From contig NC_081415.1 of NCBI RefSeq assembly GCF_030272615.1, positions 108,830,406 through 108,894,405 on the forward strand: 64,000 nucleotides of DNA, read 5' to 3'. Under the pieces are notes generated by a model. The model searched no databases and was not told the origin of the DNA. It was given only the letters and a program-made list of their open reading frames with translations. The first letter of the stretch is position 1. Every line of letters begins with the position of its first letter. Below are positions 12,101-22,736 of this stretch, piece by piece. The position numbers were made by a program, and so were the translations under genes. The DNA comes from Cryptomeria japonica (Eukaryota; Streptophyta; Pinopsida; Cupressales; Cupressaceae).

Positions 12101-13348
12101 AGATCCCCTTTGGCAAACAAATTTGAAAAAAACTGACACCTTCTGTAGCAATTTCTTCTTTAGATGAAATATGAACCCCTTCTGAAGAAATGAGAGAGGT
12201 GATAGAGTTACCATACCTCCGAGTCTTAACATAATTATGAAAAAAAGAAGTGTTTCTATCACCTTCTTGGAGCCAATCCACACGAGACTTTTATTTCTAG
12301 AAAATCTCCTCACACAACTCCAACTCTTCTAAGTCCTTTAGAGCAAAGGACTCAGCCATACTAAGCTCCACAGTCATCCCTTGATCCCTAATTTGATGCG
12401 TAACCTCATCCAGCTTGGATTGAGCTGCCATCTTGTGTCTATGCAGGTTCCCAAAACATTATTTATTCCACCTCTTCAGCCTGTATTTTACATGTTGTAA
12501 TCTCTTCCCAAAGGAGTAGATAGCTCATCCGTGGACAGGCACCCCTTCATACCACCAATCAACCATAAGATCCCTCAATGATTGATCATGAAGCCACATC
12601 AATTGAAATTTGAAAGAGGGATTTTTGGAGGTTCTAAAAGATATAATAGAAAGCTTAATAGGCCAATGATCAGAACCCCTCCAATCAAGAATTTCTGAAC
12701 TAGTGGACCACCTATCATGCACCCGAAAGAAGGAAACCAAAAATCTATCAAGCCTTTCAGAGATAGCCTCAACGCCTCTCCTCCTATTATTCCATGTAAA
12801 GATACCATTAATTGGATTCACATCAATGAGATTCAAGAGACCAATATTATCTCTGAGTAAATTTGAGGAAGGATCAAGCTTGAATAACCCAACTTGCTTT
12901 TCCTCCAAACTAGTAATGACATTAAAATCTCTAGCCAAAATCCAGGGGAGAAAAGGCTCCTAAGACCAAATAAGATTTATGTGAGCCCAAATATGAGACT
13001 TACCCGCAAGATCAGTAGGAGCATAAATATTAGCGAAGAGGCATCTTTCTCCAGTCTCAAAGCTAGAAGTGACCATAGAAATGGAAGACCTGCTAGAAAA
13101 CCACCACAAAGGGGAAACTTTCCTTGGGTTCTAGAAGCAAGCAACCCCCCTAAACTGCCATGAGAGCTCACTCCCTACCAAAGGCCCCGGGGCCAGACAC
13201 ACAAAGAACAACTGGCCAAACCATCCACTGAAAGCTTGGTTTCCTAAATAAAAACAACATCAGGAGACTCAAAGTCAATTAATCTGTGAACAACCTTTTG
13301 TCTAGGGATGTTGTTCAACCCCCTTACATTCCATGACATAACAATCAT
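9109..13348 (-). pseudogene. LINE ORF2: endonuclease, RT, zf-RVT, RNase H
   Basis: Starts at an ATG giving MIVMSWNVRGLNN, the usual plant LINE ORF2 start. Domains in order: endonuclease (13348 to about 12560; DFNVI, and the catalytic-type GSDHWP at about 12661-12680); reverse transcriptase (about 12300-10900; motif A KLDMVKAYDKVSWDFL, motif B GFRQGDPL, motif C FVDD at about 11245-11275); zf-RVT (about 10180-9760); RNase H (about 9560-9110; DGSSRGNPG, EALAI, ESDSQ, and HIPREWNRVADCLAKWA near the end). It would nick the target and prime cDNA synthesis there. It is broken by several stops and frameshifts between the intact blocks. Confidence 0.9.
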
Positions 13349-13454
13349 TTGTGTGGTTGAGAGAAGTGGGAATCAATGGGCTTCATAGACCCCGACTCAA
13401 CCAAAGTATCACCAATAAGCTTAACCTTTTCCCGATCCATTTTTCATCCACTCC

Positions 13455-14776
13455 TTAAAGGTTTGTTTTCTTTTTGAGGATCTTCTGCTGCAAGCCTAAG
13501 ACAGGTGGGGCTTTGTTACTCTTCACTGAGCCTAAGGCAACTATAGTGGAAGGAGGAGTAGACACCATGACCACTGCATCTTCAGGAACCTGTGACTCAC
13601 TAAGATCTCTATTGTCCTGAACATGGGAAGGGAAATCCATAACCATTTGAACATCCTATTGATTTTCCAAAGATAGGGCCTGACCCTCTTTCTTGGGATC
13701 CCCATCCAGCACCTCATGCTGAAATTGGGCACCTAAGGACATTTCAATTGAAACCCCTTCCTCTTGAACCAAATCCTCTAGAACCTCAAACCTATTTAGG
13801 GTGACATCATTTTGCCTATCCAACTAGGTTCTCTTCTTTCCCTTATCTTTATTTCGAGGTTTCACAGGAATGAAGCCATCTTTATTAGTAGGACCATTAG
13901 GCATAGGGGATTCGCCCTTATCTTCCCCCATAATAAAGTGAGGAGGATCGAAAACATCCAGTTTAGAAGATTTATTTCTAGGACATCTTCGCTGTAAATG
14001 ACCATATTCATGACAAATTCTGCATCTAAATGGTAGGGTCTCATAGTCCAACTATTGGATCCAAGAAGATGTCTCCAAACAAATTTCCATAGAGTCTAGC
14101 AAAGGATTATTTAAATCAACTTCTACACATATACGAGCATAGGAAATTATCTTTTGATCTTGAGTTTGTGAAGCTGAACCCACAGGTTTACCAAGAAGTA
14201 GTGAGATTGAGTGTATAATATCTTCTCTCCAGAATTTCAGCGAAAACCTTAGTAATCAAATCCACATGGGCACACGAGAGGGAAGCTCCTCAGTAGATTT
14301 AAAGCCAATATGCCAAGGTTTGATAAAGAGTCCCACCTGGTTGAAAAAATAAGGGCCACCCTCAAAAGCCTTGTTTCTGTGTGCCAGGTTGGAAAAAATA
14401 ACCAAAAAATAGTTATTGGCTGCCATAAGTAGCTCCATGTCTCCTTCAGGATTCCAGACACGACGTGCCCAAGACTCTAAAATAGGTATAGAGAGATGAA
14501 GACTGATAAATTTGCATATGAGAGCATGATTGCACCAATATTCAACATCCTCTGAAATTTACTTAGGTTGAATAACCAGAATTGGATGATCTTGGGATCT
14601 CTCCAAACAACCATTCACCTTTTTCATGCAAAAAGCTCTTTCGAAGAAGAAACACCTTCCCCTAATTGGGAGTGACCAATGTGTTCCTTTCCACATGCAT
14701 GCATCAAATGAGATGGATCCACCATATCCGGATCTTTAGAGACCATATGAGAAGAGGATAATCCTCTATTCTCCAT
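13455..14776 (-). pseudogene. LINE ORF1: DUF4283-like protein with CCHC knuckle
   Basis: Begins at an ATG reading MENRGLSSSHMVSKDPD. The middle part (about 14620-14250) resembles the DUF4283 region of plant LINE ORF1 proteins, including a stretch ending in SRVPMWI. A zinc knuckle CRICHEYGHLQRRC follows at about 13983-14024, then a polar tail ending in KKKTNL at 13455. The last two thirds share one frame with a few stops; the start is in another frame, so one frameshift lies between about 14620 and 14440. ORF1 proteins bind the LINE RNA. It ends about 110 bases before the ORF2 start. Confidence 0.8.
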
Positions 14777-15000
14777 GGATCCAGAGAAAATACCAAAAGA
14801 AGAAAAAGAAGAGGGGCAGAAAACCCAACCCCAAAAACCCCACACACCCCAACGGCAACCCAGAGCAGAAGAAACATAAAAGGGTTGCAAAAGAACCCTG
14901 CAGCAGCCTAGAAAACCTGACCATGGGCAAGCAAAAATCGACCCCCAACAAGCAAGAAACCCCCCTAGAATGAAGCAAGCAGAGCACAGGACACATGATA

Positions 15001-16569
15001 GGGCATGTTGGCCCTAGCATGACACCCACACACACACAGAGCCATCAATCACAATCATATTTAAGTTTGTTTTTATTTATATGCAAGGAAAGTTTTTTTA
15101 TTGGGAAAATGATTATCTATTTTAGTTTCTTTTTAAATGTATATTTCCATATTTGGAAAGTATATATTTGTTTTGCAAAAGATGAGATTAGATTAATTAT
15201 TCAAAAAATAATGGAAATGATGGATTTATTTTGAAAAATAAATACTAAATTTTAGTTAATTAATATATATTTAATTATATCTTTGTATGTTTTGCATATA
15301 AATATAATTATATTAATGTGATTTTGGTTTGAAAATTCATTGTGAAGTATTTATATCATTTTATGATGTAAATTGAATTATAGTGAGTTAGTAAACCATG
15401 GGTGACATGTACCTTAACGAGGTAGACAAATCAAAATCAAATTTAGATCTATTAGGAAGCTGGATCGATTGTAATGTTTAAGCGATATGGAAAAATTACT
15501 GTCTTTACAGATTTATGTCTATGTTTGTTTAGTTTTCTGTATTCGTATTTGATTAAAAAAATGACAAATCCTTGATTGTGAGTGTTGGATATTGTCATAT
15601 GGTTATTTTGTAACTGGTTATGTCCTTGATCTCTAGTATTGACTATTTTCATGTGATGGTTTTGTATCTAGTCATGTTCTTTATGCAAGTGATGGATGTT
15701 GGTATGTGGTTGATTGTAGTTGGTCATGTCTCTAAGTTAGAGAATCGTCAGTCAGTGCACCTCATGTGAGGACTTGTTTGGTCAAGTCGGTATTCCTACC
15801 GTATTGAACTCCATAAACTAGTCCTTGTGTATACCTTGGTTTTAGGAGTTTTGTTTGATTATGGTCTTGTGTCGTATGGGAGAGTGGCTTTCGAGTGGGG
15901 GCTGTGCCCAAAGTGGCTGCAAGGTAACCCATCGAAAGTGTGTCTAAATAAGTGATAACTTAATAGTTTATTTGAGAGTTTAATAGATAAAAACACTAAG
16001 TAAGATAATTGTGCCTCACACATGGGATGAGTGCTAGTATAGACACAGAATGCAGTGAGAAGGCCTGAAATGGCAAACCAACAATCTTGTCTTCATGAAA
16101 GGATGTGTTGGGTCCACATGAGACTTGGATGGGAATGAGGTTTAGGAAAGGTTGCTAGGGTAATCTAGTAGATGGGGCCAGGACCTATGGAGACTTGCCA
16201 GGGTAACCATACCAAGCTATGTGATGACACTCGTCCCTTATGTTCACTAGTGTGCAATTTGTTATTGCCTTTGCTAGGAGTACTATTGAGGAGTCATATC
16301 TGGTCATTTATGTCCTTGTGAGTACCTGATATTCATGTTAGACCATGGGTTGCTTATGATGGGTTGTGAGGACATAGTTTCATGGGTGTTGTAGTTGTTC
16401 TTTTGTATTTGCTTCTTATCATGTTCAAATGGATCCTTTTCCTTCTTTTGGGATCATTCATGTATCTTTTGACCGGTGTGGTCATATGTATTATTTGTTT
16501 ATGTACGCCTTATTGGTGGGATGTAATGGATGTGAACCATATGTATTCTTTACCCTATTATTTATTAGA
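15001..16569. other. AT-rich then GC-balanced DNA, probably LTR-H1 upstream part
   Basis: No coding similarity. 15060-15400 is very AT-rich; 15700-16330 is GC-balanced and includes GTATACCTTGG, which has a counterpart in the minus-strand LTR at about 63530. It probably belongs to the family-H LTR that continues at 16570, but its left boundary is not visible. Confidence 0.35.
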
Positions 16570-16945
16570 GGGGTCTTGTAGTTGAGCAGACCCGGAGATG
16601 TAGCTCATTAGGGGTGAACTCCGATATCAATTTGGTGTTATGTGGTTTTTGTGTTCATCTGTTTCCTTTTGATTTTGTATGTATGGATGGCATTATGGTT
16701 AATATATATAATGTGGATTAGATGATATTAATCTTAAATGCACGTATGAAGTTATCTTATTAAATGCAGTATTATGGATCATGAAGATTGTAGGTTTAGT
16801 GAAGTGCAAAGTATTCATTAGCTTTTAATGCAATTATAGTATGTATGGAAATTAGATGCATGACATATGATTTATTGTAAGATTGAACGTAATGTATTTT
16901 TAAATTGTAATGGATGAACTTAATCATGTTATCTATATTTTTAAC
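16570..16945 (+). repeat. Family-H LTR (H1), part left of the G1 insertion
   Basis: The block GTTGAGCAGACCCGGAGATG at about 16580-16599, followed by GGGGTGAACTCCGA, matches the minus strand of 63225-63290 in the second family-H LTR. The LTR is interrupted at 16945 by G1 and resumes at 25003. Confidence 0.7.
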
Positions 16946-18210
16946 TGTAAAGCGGAAAATCGAACCCTAGGTGTTCCCCCACTCCAAGGAGAGAGAAAGG
17001 AGGTCACTAGGATTGACAGTTTTCACTTAGGAGAGACTTTACATTCAAAAGAGGGGTTGAAACTCACAAGATCCAATCCCACACAATGCAAGATTGAATT
17101 CTAAATGAGTTTCAAGTGTTGAGATAGCAAGGATACCTTCTTTTGTAAGGAATGTAGATAGAAGGATTGAACTAGGAGTGTATGTGAAAGTAAGAAAGAT
17201 TCGCTTCTAGACATAGATAGGGACACAGGATGAAGGTACAGACCTAAAATTAGCAGTAAAATGTTGAGACGATGCTGTCCTGCAAGTTTGAGTGAAAGTT
17301 GACAGGACGATGGCACTCAGAGTGCACATGATCCTCCGAAAAATCCACGAAACGAAGGGGGATCTGTTCGTCTCTGCACAAGGATTCCAGATATTCAATT
17401 ACAACCACGTACCTGCAACCTACACACAGAAAAGAGAGGATGATTAGGGGGTTAGGGATTAGGGGTTTGCCTTCAGGTCAAACCCCAGTTTTGGAATTAA
17501 CCAAGAAATGAGAATGCTGTAAATGTAAATGTTTGTAATGTAATCAATTACTGATACCTTGTTGTAAGAATGTTTGTATTCTTACATGCGAAGGTGTAAT
17601 GATGTTGTATGTTGTAGATGATCTCCTCTTCAATGGTTGAATCCTTGTCTTGAATGCAACACCTAGCCTTGAATGGAGACCTAGGATGCTCAATTGCTTG
17701 AAGGAATGCTTGAATGCTTGAATGTTTGAATGTTTGAATGTTTGCCTATCGCTTCCGCCTCTTGCGCACATATGTTTTTTTCTCCTTTTTCTCTCTTTCA
17801 AATGGGAGGAGAAATGTAGTTTATATACTTGTCAATTAGGGTTAGGAGACTAATTTTTCCGACCTTAGGCCGACCTAGGAACATTATTTTCCAAATTGCA
17901 AACTTGAAGACCCGATGCCCAACAAGAGATCGGGCCCAAAATAGGGCCAGGGACCAGGGCGCTGGGCGCCATGGTCCTGAGGGACCAGGGTGCTAGGAAC
18001 CATGGTCCTGAAGGACTAGGGCACTGGGCGCCATGGTCCCACCTCCCGGGACAACAGGGTGCAAGGAGGATCAGGCCAAGGTGCAAAAAGATGCAGTTTT
18101 TGATGTCGTAAACAGGTTTCGGGGTCTCCATTCAGGTTCAACATTGCGCCGCCATCGTGAAGACCCAAATGCAATCGAAATTGCAAGTGTCACAATTTTA
18201 TGATGCTACA
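16946..18210 (-). repeat. 3' LTR of G1
   Basis: 1,265 bp, TGTAAAGC to GATGCTACA on the plus strand. It contains three 31-bp GC-rich units (17950-18041), a run of GAATGCTTG/GAATGTTTG repeats (about 17700-17745), a TATA box (minus strand, about 17824) and the recurrent stem-loop sequence (about 17304-17336). It closely matches the 5' LTR. Confidence 0.95.
17950..18041. repeat. GC-rich 31-bp minisatellite in LTR, three units
   Basis: Units start at 17950, 17981 and 18012; the first begins GGGACCAGGGCGCTGGGCGC and all contain CCATGGTCC. The partner LTR has only two units (24768-24829). Confidence 0.93.
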
Positions 18211-18232
18211 TTTATCCCCCACTTTAGCGGGA
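18211..18232 (-). other. Polypurine tract with overlapping hairpin (G1)
   Basis: Minus strand: CCCGCTAAAGTGGGGGATAAA directly before the 3' LTR. AGTGGGGGATAAA is the purine tract; CCCGCT and AGTGGG can pair (one G-T wobble) over two A bases. The same arrangement is in G2 (53550-53570). Confidence 0.75.
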
Positions 18233-18995
18233 GTATAAGCGTACACCCATACTTCCGGTAAAGTACAAGGAAACAACATTGAAAGACTTTCACCACGTCA
18301 AGGAGGCAAGATACACCAAGCCCCCAGTGGACTAAGGATCTTACAACTTTGATTGATAAAGTAAAAGGGAAGATCATGAGGGAGAACCATGACTGATAGT
18401 AGTACGGTTCCCTCACTATGAGTCATGCAAGAATAATACCAAAAATTTTCAAGGCAAAGCTAAGTTCGCCAAGAAATTTTTAAGAATCTTGAAGAGATAT
18501 GGACGGAGTGTATGCCCCCTACATTAAAGCGATTGCACATGCCTCATCGGGGGTGATTGCTTTAAGGTAGTGATACACATAAGAAATGAGAAGGGAAAGG
18601 AGCATGTTATCACAAAGATTTAGCCCCCAAGTGTGAGATAAACCCAAGGATAATAGACACAAAACACAAATCACGAGGTGACTTCGCTTTCCTTGGGGTT
18701 AGTATGCTGTATGATAATTCATGTATATCATATGTATGTATGCATAATTGTTCTTCATTCCCCAATCAAGGAAGGTCACCTAGAAGAAGGGAACACATGT
18801 GTCTTTTGAGTCAACATGAGAGAGACCAAAAGAGATCTCAATGCTTTGCATCATCCTCAAGTAGACAACACTAAGGACAACAAATAGAAGAATGAGAATA
18901 ACACATAGAAGAAGTAACAAAAGAGATCAAGAGAGGAAGAGAGAGCTTGCTATGCTAATGAACTAGTCTAGCACGTCATCCACCCCTCGATCTTG
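18233..18995 (-). other. G1 3' non-coding region
   Basis: About 760 bases between the gag-pro stop and the purine tract. Several stretches (for instance around TTATCCTTGGGTTTAT and GATAACATGCTCC) are closely shared with G2 at 52780-53550, so it is a conserved family part; no coding similarity seen. Confidence 0.6.
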
Positions 18996-21900
18996 CTAAT
19001 CAATATTTCTGGAAGGCAGGAAACATGCTAGAGGAGGAACATCCAACACAGTAGATGGAGCTATCACAAGATCCAAACAAGGGCTATGTTCATGTTCCAA
19101 GCCATGTTGTTCTTGTCTAGGAGCTAAGATAAGTGGTTTAGAAAATTCGTTAGATAAATGGTTATCAATATCAACATATTCATATTCACTATCAGAAGCA
19201 AGAGAAGTAACATTTTCATCATGAATAAAATTTTCATCTATATCATCATCAAGATTTATAAAAATAGGATCTTTAACTCGCATAGGATCAAAACCATCAT
19301 GCATCTTATGCTTAGGAGATTTTGGCTCAATTTTTGGCTGAGGAGGAAATGGAATAATACTAGCTGAAGGTGTTTTTGGGGATTGCAAAGTTTGAGAAGC
19401 AGCTGCACGAGCTCTAAGATGACGCTTTCATCGGCATTCACGCGCAGAACAATTTCGTCTAGTCTTAGTAGGAAGTTGAGAAGATTGAGGAGGAGGAATG
19501 TTCTCATCCTTATCACTTGGGTGTTTAGGTTGTGGTCTCTTAGGTTGGATAATAGGAGAAGAGGAAGGAGGAGGCACTGCTCCATATAAAGGAGGAATAT
19601 TTGGTTTAGGAAGGAGACCAAGTCCATCACGACGAGGAGGTATAGGTCTACTTTTAGAAATTTTATTAGACATAGACATAGTCACATCCATAGGAATGGG
19701 TTGGGAATCTTCTGGAGGAAAGACATTAGTTTTATCTTTCAAAGGAAGAACTTCCTTCTCAAGAAGGATAGGAATATCAAGTTTGGGTGTTCTAGGTTCA
19801 CTTAGAGATAGGATCATATCTTTTTTCCACTTTTGATAAGATTTGAAAAGATGATCACTTCGCGGAGGAAGAGATTGGAATTGTTTAGGCCAAAAATAAT
19901 CAATAGGAATGCTAGAAGTTCTTTCAGCTAGTTTAAAGAGACTATGATTGACAGTAACAACTTCACCATTATGGGGAAATTTCAAACACTTGTGAATAGG
20001 AGAAGCAATAGCTTTCATGGAAGATAGCCAAGGATAGCCTAGCTTCACATGAAATTGTTTGGATGATGGAATAATAGCAAAGCTCACATCAAGGGATTTG
20101 TTATGGACCTCAATAGGTAATGTAATAGAACCAATTGCAGGAGAAGAAAATGCATCAAATAATTTCACAACCACATTTGTTTCATCATAGATCACTTGAT
20201 TCAATTGAAAAGTAAAAAGAAATTCTTCAGTAATGACATTAACCATGCAAGAAGGATCAATAAGCACTCCACATCAAGGTGTATTCTTGACCTTTGCAAC
20301 TATATATAAAGGACCATCAGGTGCCCTGATAGTTTCACTAGAATCAAATGTGATGGAAGGTTCTTTAGGGATTTTCTGCTGCTCTACAAGGTTAATCACA
20401 TTCGGAGTCATAGACACAAGACTATCAGGTGAGAAAGAGGAATCATTAGTCTCAATCACATTAGAGGTATGAGAAGGTAATGGATCAGTAAAAATCTTAA
20501 GATTTTGGTTAGGAAGAGCTACAGATGTGTTGCCTTTATCATTCACACCTGAAACAAAGATAGTATTATTATTAATCAAATCTTAAATTTTACCCTTTAA
20601 AGAAAAACATTTTTCAGTATCATGCCCAGGTTGACGATGAAATTGACAAAAAGATTTGTTATCAAAATAGGGTGAATTAATCTTTGCAGGATCTATTTGC
20701 TTTATAGGAGGGAGAGTAAGCACATTTTGTTCCAATAACTTATTCATAATACTATGCAATGATTCATTCAAAGGAGTAAACTCTCTTTCTTTCTTGAAAA
20801 ACTTAGAAATAGGAGGCACACCTGATGCTGCATTCACATTGTTGTTGGTGATGTTTTCATTGATCTTAACGAACTCTCTGTTCGGTTTAAACTTCCCAAA
20901 TGGTTGTTGACTACTATCACCCTTATCACTCGGAGCCATAGGATTTGCTTGTTCCATTTGACTCACAGTCAGTTGATAATTGTGAGGAGTTGCACACAAC
21001 TATTGGAAAGAAGTAAACTCAGAAAATAGAAGTTTTTCTCTAATATCTTTTTGTAAATTAGAAATAAAGATTCTTTGAATATCATTGTTAGGTACTGGAA
21101 AAGAAATTTGAGCACACAAATGCTTATATCTACCAATGAAATCAGTCACTTTTTCTTTAACACCTTGTTTACAATGCATTAAATCAATCAAAGTAACTTT
21201 AGGACTTATATTGTTTTGAAATTGTTGAATAAAAGCATTTGCAAGTTGTTGGAAAGAAGTAATAGAATAGGAAGGCAACGAGCAATACCATTGTAGAGCC
21301 TTATCTCTTAATGTTCTAGTAAACAGTTTCGCAAGCAACCTTTGGTCATGAGCAAAATCAGTACATATTGTTTGAAAGGTCTTAACATGTGTTAGAGGAT
21401 CACCTTTACCATTATAAAGCTCCAATTGCGGGATTTCAACATGCTTAGGGGGGATAGCTCAAACAATGTCAAGAGAAAGTGGGCTCGCAACATCAAATGT
21501 GGGCACACTAAACTTAGATTGATTCATAGAGGCAATTTGTTGTTGTAAAGAAGAGACAGTTTGTGCAAGATTGTTGATGGTCGCTTCAGTCGAACAGTTC
21601 ATATTAGACATGTTAGATTGTGATGGAGGTATTATGTTATTGAAAGAAGGTATTGATTGAGAGTAAGGTGGCGGGACACTATGATAGTTAGTCATAGGAG
21701 ATGATTGGAAAAAAGGAACACTACAAGGAGGAATGGAATGGTTGAATGAATTGCCCCCTTGTGTCATGTTCATTTGTGGAGATGTAATAGGGACACTCAT
21801 TGAAGGAATGAATGAAGAAGTTGGATTGAATGAAGGAAGAGGGTTGATTGAAGAGGAAGGATTGCCCCCATGACTGGTGATCATAGGTGGAATGTTTTGT

Positions 21901-22298
21901 ATTGAAGTAGTCATTATGTTTGATGTAAAAGTAGGTATACTAGCAATAGAAGTTGTCAAAGGGATAGAATGATTGACTTGAGTAGGAGGTTGTGTATAAC
22001 CTAAAGTTTCAGCACAACTCTTCATAGGCATCACATTCGAATCCACAATGTGTGCAATACTACGCAAAATATCAATTCCATTCTTATCACTTTGAACCAT
22101 ACGTTTTAGACCCTCAATTAATGAAAGAGCTTGACTATCGGGGTATTCTTGAGACATCCATTTCTGAAAATCATCAAATTGGTTATCCAATTTTGAAAGT
22201 TGTTCTACAGAAACCTCATGGAGAGCTTCTTCATCATTAAGAGGATTAGAGGAATTACCCGTGTCCTCGTTAAAAAGGCCATTGAAATTAGGTTCCAT
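18996..22298 (-). pseudogene. gag-pro: Family-G Gag-protease polyprotein (G1)
   Basis: One frame of about 1,100 codons, MEPNFNGLF to SRNID, with no frameshift but five premature stops (21459, 21000, 20583, 20274 and 19428). A Pro/Ser/Thr-rich N-terminal region with MSNMN comes first, then a Retrotrans_gag-like capsid domain (about 21425-21000; includes DKALQWYCSLP and FIGRYKHLC), a knuckle-like CQFHRQPGHDTEKC (about 20620), and a retropepsin-like domain (about 20280-19990; LIDPSCMVNVITEE where LIDTSC stands in G2, and IIPSSKQFHVKLGYPW). A Pro-rich tail and acidic SEYEYVD end the frame. The stop at 20583 lies between knuckle and protease; whether it was ever a readthrough site cannot be told, since G2 lacks that segment. 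Reverse transcriptase never follows. Confidence 0.9.
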
Positions 22299-22340
22299 CT
22301 CCTTAGTAATTAAACCTTGGAAAGACTTAATTCTAAGACT

Positions 22341-22388
22341 TCATCTAACGGGAATAGTGTAAGTAGGGCTTATTGTTGTAAAACTCAT
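22341..22388 (-). CDS. 15-codon upstream ORF in family-G leader (G1)
   Basis: ATG to TGA encoding MSFTTISPTYTIPVR, preceded by CTCTCTAGTGC and ending 43 bases before the Gag ATG, in the same frame. The G2 copy has MSFTTIGPTYPIPVR at 49780-49827. Eight codons differ; six differences are synonymous third-position changes. Between the stop and the Gag ATG most differences change the amino acid. This suggests a constrained leader peptide that could limit or reset translation before Gag. Readthrough of the shared TGA into Gag is less likely but possible. Confidence 0.55.
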   Translation of the reverse strand: MSFTTISPTYTIPVR

Positions 22389-22706
22389 GCACTAGAGAGA
22401 GAGAGAAGATTTTGAATTTTGAAAATAAAGTTGGCAAAATTGAACAATGAGATAATGATTATCCAATTTGAACTTTGTGAAAGAAGAGGGAAACACAACT
22501 TCCAAGAAAGGTAGGCACAATTGAAAATTAGGGCCAAGGGGGGGTAGCTCTTAATTTTAATTGTTATCTTGAAAATTGAAATCTTGAATTTTGAATTTAT
22601 TTTTGAATTTAGAGGTAGCAAATTTCAATAAAATCAGCCAATCTCCTAGATTTAAGTTGTTAAATGCAATCACGAGAATCCCCTGAAATTTTGAAAAAAA
22701 TGTCAG

Positions 22707-22736
22707 GGACCGTGGCAAACGGAGTGCACACGGTCC
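22707..22736 (-). other. Stem-loop, best-preserved copy in G1 leader
   Basis: GGACCGTG (22707-22714) and CACGGTCC (22729-22736) are perfectly complementary 8-base arms around a 14-base loop. Decayed versions are at 23331-23360 in the same leader and at about 17304-17336 and 24121-24155 in the LTRs. Confidence 0.75.

Larger units (their letters stand above)
8968..15000 (-). mobile_element. Near full-length plant LINE (L1-like)
   Basis: A non-LTR retrotransposon in standard plant order: ORF1 (DUF4283-like region, zinc knuckle), ORF2 (apurinic-type endonuclease, reverse transcriptase, zf-RVT, RNase H), 3' UTR. Both ORFs carry stops and frameshifts, so it is inactive. The 3' end lies within the second 221-bp unit; the 5' end is placed near 15000, upstream of ORF1. 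I found no convincing TSD, so both boundaries are approximate. Confidence 0.85.

Noticed and set aside
15000-15080. TSD for the LINE at 8968-15000
   Set aside because: No sequence beside the presumed 5' end matches the AT-rich DNA beside the 3' tail convincingly.
17544-17801. ORF with FKHSNIQAFKHSF repeats, also at 24362-24619
   Set aside because: Lies within the G1 LTRs and comes from the GAATGTTTG tandem repeat; duplicated because LTRs are duplicated.
17865-18131. Pro/Gly/Trp-rich ORF
   Set aside because: Translation of the 31-bp GC-rich LTR minisatellite.
19498-19836. Gly/Arg-rich plus-strand ORF
   Set aside because: Antisense of the Pro-rich tail of the G1 Gag-protease frame.
20583-20585. 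TAA between Gag knuckle and protease as programmed readthrough
   Set aside because: Four other stops of the same kind occur in the frame and the G2 copy lacks this segment, so decay is the simpler reading.
18996-22298. CRISPR-like or bacterial operon content
   Set aside because: No regularly spaced direct repeats with unique spacers anywhere, and all coding similarity is to plant retroelements.
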